Assembly: GCA_001772335.1 (NCBI GenBank)
Contig: METM01000007.1
Coordinates: 56,193 to 100,802 of the forward strand
Source of the DNA: a candidate division WOR-1 bacterium RIFCSPHIGHO2_01_FULL_53_15
Lineage (GTDB): Bacteria; Margulisbacteria; WOR-1; O2-12-FULL-45-9; XYB2-FULL-48-7
Length of the DNA: 44,610 bases
Direction of reading: 5' to 3'
The translations under genes were made by a program, and so were the position numbers. Below are positions 42,320 through 44,610 of the stretch, piece by piece. Positions within the stretch are counted from its first letter, which is position 1; every line of letters begins with the position of its first letter. The notes under the pieces are model-generated. The model had not been told where the DNA came from. It did no database searches and saw nothing but the letters and a program-made list of their open reading frames with translations.

Positions 42320-42366
42320 ATTATACAACCCTCACCCGGCGGAAACAAGCGGCGCGGGCGGGGCGC
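42320..42366 (-). promoter_or_regulatory. Dispersed GC-rich promoter element, copy D (MNT/HEPN)
   Basis: TTGTTT (42348-42343), 17-bp spacer, TATAAT (42325-42320) on the minus strand, 9 bases before the MNT ATG. Same GC-rich core upstream. Confidence 0.75.
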
Positions 42367-42384
42367 GATCCGGGGGGTTGAGAA

Positions 42385-42580
42385 CATCAGAGCGTCAGAA
42401 TATCAGATGGGGAAAATCAGATATCAGAACCCCAGAAAAACGGAGGGGATGCCGCAAAACATTTTACCCCGCCCTTTCTCTGACCCCTGTTCCCTGTTTC
42501 TCTGTTTATCCCTGCCTGCCGGTTTACCCGCCGAAGGAGGGCAGGCAGGTCTTTCTGATTTCTGATCTTCTGATTATCTT
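42385..42580. repeat. ATCAG-type arrays and a 10-bp-stem palindrome
   Basis: ATCAGAGCGTCAGAATATCAG and AAATCAGATATCAG at 42387-42427, TTTCTGATTTCTGATCTTCTG at about 42553-42575, and between them the inverted repeat CCTGCCTGCC (42511-42520) / GGCAGGCAGG (42540-42549). No gene is supported between 42349 and 42686. Confidence 0.8.
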
Positions 42581-42605
42581 TTCACAACCCCGGCGCGCAA
42601 TTCTG

Positions 42606-42689
42606 GGGGGAATGTTACCTAAAAACTGATGAACTTAAACTCATCAGTTCTTTCGTTCCTTCGTTTTTCAGTTCTTTAGTTCTTCAATT
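42606..42689. repeat. Octamer array with boundary box (second copy)
   Basis: It starts with the box GGAATGTTACCTAAAAAC and a hairpin AACTGATGA ... TCATCAGTT. GTTCTTTC/GTTCTTTA-type units follow up to promoter copy E. Confidence 0.85.
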
Positions 42690-42728
42690 ATACCGTCCCC
42701 GGACGGCGGAAACAAGCGGCGCGGGCGG
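42687..42728 (-). promoter_or_regulatory. Dispersed GC-rich promoter element, copy E (no gene downstream)
   Basis: TTGTTT (42715-42710), 17-bp spacer, TATAAT (42692-42687) on the minus strand. The octamer array starts one base after the -10 box. The next gene in that direction has its own promoter (copy D), so this copy would make an array-containing transcript. Confidence 0.65.
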
Positions 42729-42830
42729 GAAGTCAGCGCGTCAATCTCCCTCTGCTTGCCCCGAGCAAGGAGCGCAGCGACGAGTCGAGGGCTGTTCCCT
42801 GATAGCCGTCAGGCATTCACTCTGGCAAAA
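42728..42830 (-). pseudogene. Second coiled-coil (S74-chaperone-like) remnant with inserted repeat
   Basis: Minus-strand reading LTAIREQ, then a 35-bp GC-rich element (42758-42792), then KQREIDALTS, after which the sequence merges into promoter copy E. The element is at the same place in the peptide as in the remnant at 41499-41607. Confidence 0.45.
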
Positions 42831-42900
42831 TCGGCCACCGGGATCTTTACCTGTGAAACGATGGAAGATCGATATTATCAAGTATTGCCGAGTCGGGTCA

Positions 42901-43014
42901 TCAGGCCAGCTTATGTTTTCTTTTTCCGGCGTTTTTTTCCGTCAGGGTAAACAAGACAAAAACAAAAATGGCAAAAACAATTACACCGATAAAAAGAATA
43001 GTTAATTGATCCAT
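42901..43014 (-). CDS. Tiny single-TM membrane protein
   Basis: 37 aa: MDQLTILFIGVIVFAIFVFV then LFTLTEKNAGKRKHKLA. One strong membrane helix with a basic C-terminal tail. GGAGG lies 12 bases before the ATG. It follows the small membrane ORF at 43023-43163 after 8 bp. Function unknown; it could be a subunit-type peptide or part of a toxin pair. Confidence 0.5.
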   Translation of the reverse strand: MDQLTILFIGVIVFAIFVFVLFTLTEKNAGKRKHKLA

Positions 43015-43022
43015 GAATTATT

Positions 43023-43163
43023 TTATTCCTCCTTTTTCCTGACAGAGAGCGCGATCCTGGAAGCAACGCCTATGCACAAGAGAGAGGCGGTCGTTCCAGA
43101 AACCAAAGTCGCCACATTGAATCTTCCGGAAACAAACGGCCCGATCACCAAGGCCGCAAACAC
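43023..43163 (-). CDS. Small two-TM membrane protein, possibly 5'-truncated
   Basis: 46 aa from a GTG at 43163: FAALVIGPFVSGRFNVATLV then SGTTASLLCIGVASRIALSV and a basic RKKEE end. Two hydrophobic segments. The open frame continues upstream to ~43203 without a better start and meets GC-rich repeat-like sequence, so the true N-terminus may have been lost. A different overlapping frame here looks less protein-like. Confidence 0.45.
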   Translation of the reverse strand: MFAALVIGPFVSGRFNVATLVSGTTASLLCIGVASRIALSVRKKEE

Positions 43164-43204
43164 TATCCAGCAATAGCAACCAACGCGGCCGGCGCGCGAT
43201 TCTC

Positions 43205-43360
43205 ACCTGGCGAAAATTCAATTAGGCAGGAAATCGAGGTAATCAAGTTTTTGGAACTCGATACCCTTTATCTTCTCGATACCCTCCTGCGCCCTTCAGC
43301 GCGCGATTCGGCGGCTTCCCTTCCCCCCGCCCGCGCAAAGCTATCCGAGGTCAATTGCCA
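43205..43360. other. Gap with a short protein-like remnant
   Basis: No full gene. The minus strand at 43218-43295 reads QEGIEKIKGIEFQKLDYLDF then LPN and a stop, which looks like the tail of a lost gene. The rest is GC-rich sequence partly like the dispersed promoter cores. Confidence 0.4.
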
Positions 43361-43906
43361 TTACCTTTTTAATGTCACATATTTGAGACAGCCGGGAGCC
43401 GCGCCGCTGTTAAAGAAGATGCGCGGGATGTTGTCCGGTCCCATGGCGTGAACCAGGCCCGAATCGCCGCCTGAAACACCTGGAGCAATAGTTGCAATCG
43501 TCGTAACAAACCAATTGCGCTCTTTGATCCCCGAGGCAGGTTTAACCAGCCAGGCACCTGACGCACCGCTCAACAACTTGCGGGCATACTTAAGATGTCT
43601 TCCCCCGAGGGTCGTATCGAAAAACGAATAAGTAATATGCGGCAGTCCCGCTGTATCAAGTGTCAGGCAGGTCAAAGAAATGGGAGTATCCAGGCCTGCG
43701 GTGCCAAAATTATCGACCTCCTGCGTCGCCCAGGTCACATTTTTTTCGGCGTAACGAAGGTCTTTTCTATTGTTCCCAAAGTAACTGACACGCGGTCGGC
43801 CCAAGGCATCAAGCTTCAGCGAGCTGCGCCGATTACCGGTCAGCCCGGAATCAATTATTTCAGGGGCACTCCAGTTTTCTCCCGATTTATACATGTATTG
43901 AAGCAC
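43361..43906 (-). CDS. Propeller-like repeat protein, 5'-truncated by an octamer array
   Basis: 181 aa if it starts at the GTG at 43906. It has repeats of ~50 residues with the pattern LDALGRPRVSYFGNNRKDLR / DTAGLPHITYSFFD...LKYARK, typical of beta-propeller-like secreted proteins. The frame stays open upstream and still matches the repeat (HIAFAKSFAVLQYMYKSGEN) until about 43934, where the octamer array begins. The N-terminal part, including any signal peptide, is therefore missing, and the gene is probably inactive. Confidence 0.65.
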   Translation of the reverse strand: MLQYMYKSGENWSAPEIIDSGLTGNRRSSLKLDALGRPRVSYFGNNRKDLRYAEKNVTWATQEVDNFGTAGLDTPISLTCLTLDTAGLPHITYSFFDTTLGGRHLKYARKLLSGASGAWLVKPASGIKERNWFVTTIATIAPGVSGGDSGLVHAMGPDNIPRIFFNSGAAPGCLKYVTLKR

Positions 43907-43933
43907 CGCGAAAGATTTTGCAAAAGCGATGTG

Positions 43934-43984
43934 CTTCCGTTCTTTAGTTCTTCAGTTCTTTAGTTAGAACCTATGAACTATTCC
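43934..43984. repeat. Octamer array on the 3' side of the four-helix gene
   Basis: Units CTTCCGTTCTTTAGTTCTTC and TTTAGTTAGAACCTATGAAC. It contains the stop codon of the four-helix-bundle gene and the break point of the propeller gene. Confidence 0.85.
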
Positions 43985-44375
43985 TTACCTTGGAAGCAAA
44001 TGCCTTCAGCTGGCGATATATTTTCTCCGCCTTGCCTAAATTTTCCTGATGCTCTATTCCGCTGATATATTTACCGTCCAAAGCACAATCTAAACAGGCC
44101 ACAACTTCATTAACCGAAGTCAACGCATTATTAAGAAAGCGGCTAAAATCCAGGTCCGAATAACGGTCAGATCCTTCGGCCACATTAAGCAAAACTGAAT
44201 CAAGCGCCCTCCAGAGCTGGGAGGTCAGACAAAACTGTTCCTCCTTCGGGAACTTCATTTTGCTCAACTGCTTCAAATTCCCCCGAAATTCCCGGGCATC
44301 CTTATAGACCGGAAATTCCCTGAATCGAAAAATGTCCGTCTTTCTGTTTTCTGGTTCTTCAGTTTTTAAGTTCAT
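43971..44375 (-). CDS. Four-helix-bundle protein (23S rRNA intervening-sequence type)
   Basis: 134 aa. The family core runs from residue ~17: FRFREFPVYKDAREF, FPKEEQFCLTSQLWRALDSV, LLNVAEGSDRYSDLDFSRFL and a C-terminal helix with EKIYRQLKAF. Proteins of this family were named from ORFs in 23S rRNA intervening sequences; their biochemical role is unknown, and the fold is shared with Avd of diversity-generating retroelements. The first ~13 residues (MNLKTEEPENRKT) and the last few codons are encoded by octamer repeat DNA. The start ATG (44375) lies within the array, with no Shine-Dalgarno. Confidence 0.85.
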   Translation of the reverse strand: MNLKTEEPENRKTDIFRFREFPVYKDAREFRGNLKQLSKMKFPKEEQFCLTSQLWRALDSVLLNVAEGSDRYSDLDFSRFLNNALTSVNEVVACLDCALDGKYISGIEHQENLGKAEKIYRQLKAFASKVRNSS

Positions 44376-44490
44376 CCGTTCTTCAGTTCATCCGTTCTTC
44401 AGTTTTTTCGTTCTTCCGTTCTTCAGTTCTTCCGTTCTTCAGTTCTTCAGTTCTTTCGTTCTTAAGTTCTTCAGTTCTTTCGTTCATCAT
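44349..44490. repeat. Long octamer array on the 5' side of the four-helix gene
   Basis: About 16 units of GTTCTTCA/GTTCTTCC/GTTCATCC type. On the minus strand one frame from ATG 44490 stays open for 35 codons with an 8-residue period (MNERTEELKNERTEELKN and on) and stops at 44383-44385, 7 bases before the four-helix ATG. Confidence 0.88.
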
Positions 44491-44610
44491 CTGCCCAGCG
44501 TCGCATACATGCCTCTCCTTTGATCTTCAGTCTATAATGCTCGGGGAAAACTGGACCACTTTCTAGGCCAAAATAAGATGGAAAGCGCGATATAATTTAG
44601 GCCTTCAAAG
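44491..44610. other. Right edge, no gene supported
   Basis: A Shine-Dalgarno-like AAAGGAG before ATG triplets on the minus strand (about 44505-44525) leads only to very short frames. ACTGGACCACTTTCTAGGCC at about 44551-44570 loosely recalls terminal repeats of IS21-type elements, but the sequence ends before this can be tested. Confidence 0.3.

Noticed and set aside
43018-43221. 67-aa minus-strand frame beginning MNFRQVRIARRPRW
   Set aside because: Arg/Cys-rich composition typical of a shadow; the overlapping frame ending at 43023 gives coherent membrane segments instead.
44349-44490. CRISPR array or diversity-generating retroelement near the four-helix gene
   Set aside because: The repeats are 8 bp without unique spacers, no cas genes are present, and there is no reverse transcriptase or template/variable repeat pair.
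44551-44570. IS21-type insertion sequence end
   Set aside because: Only a loose resemblance to a terminal repeat; the window ends before any transposase could be seen.

Overview
The window is a chromosomal segment of a bacterium. Its left part (1-28 kb) and most of its right part are GC-rich. An AT-rich island lies at about 29.75-33.83 kb. Housekeeping genes are syntenic with other bacteria, but rpmD (L30) is missing between rpsE and rplO, and tuf is missing between fusA and rpsJ. An outer-membrane-type beta-barrel protein carrying C-terminal S-layer homology domains suggests a diderm. I infer an uncultured lineage of the Margulisbacteria/Saganbacteria kind near Cyanobacteria, with low certainty; a 16S or marker-gene tree would decide.

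1-25 kb: one very long leftward gene series, rpmG - tRNA-Trp - secE - nusG - rplK - rplA - rplJ - rplL - rpoB - rpoC - rpsL - rpsG - fusA - rpsJ through the S10/spc genes to secY - adk - map - infA (cut by the edge). Genes mostly touch or overlap. A TTGACA/TGTAAT promoter lies upstream of rpmG. Two repeat structures sit inside the series: a 54-bp palindromic tandem repeat between rplJ and rplL, and an inverted ATCAGG-type array between rpmG and tRNA-Trp.

25-28.3 kb: leftward miaB - prs - hom. miaB lacks the TRAM domain. Short (7-8 bp) tandem repeats lie in frame inside miaB (three tracts) and hom (one tract).

28.4-34.5 kb: a lipoprotein gene, then a restriction-modification island with imperfect terminal inverted repeats. 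It carries a C5-cytosine methyltransferase, a HhH-GPD mismatch glycosylase, an EcoRII-like endonuclease, a small Cys-rich ORF and an AlbA/Schlafen-type DNA-binding protein. The island lies between a complete PEBP-family gene and a nearly identical 160-bp copy of that gene's 3' end; a remnant of the miaB 5' end lies beside its right end.

34.5-40.2 kb: greA, a Thr-rich lipoprotein, a broken fic gene, typA/bipA and the beta-barrel/SLH protein. Several of these genes have a TATAAT box only 6-7 bp before the start codon, which suggests leaderless mRNAs.

40.2-44.6 kb: an accessory zone with two toxin-antitoxin modules (hicAB, MNT/HEPN), a coiled-coil protein, gene remnants, two tiny membrane proteins, a truncated propeller-like gene and a four-helix-bundle (23S rRNA intervening-sequence type) protein. 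The zone is full of degenerate GTTCTTCA/GAAC-type octamer arrays, ATCAG-type arrays and five copies of a GC-rich element. All five copies have the same orientation, and each contains a -35 box exactly 17 bp from a TATAAT/TAAAAT box, so the element looks like a dispersed promoter. The four-helix gene begins and ends inside octamer arrays and cuts into the propeller gene, which makes it the best candidate here for an undescribed mobile or selfish unit.
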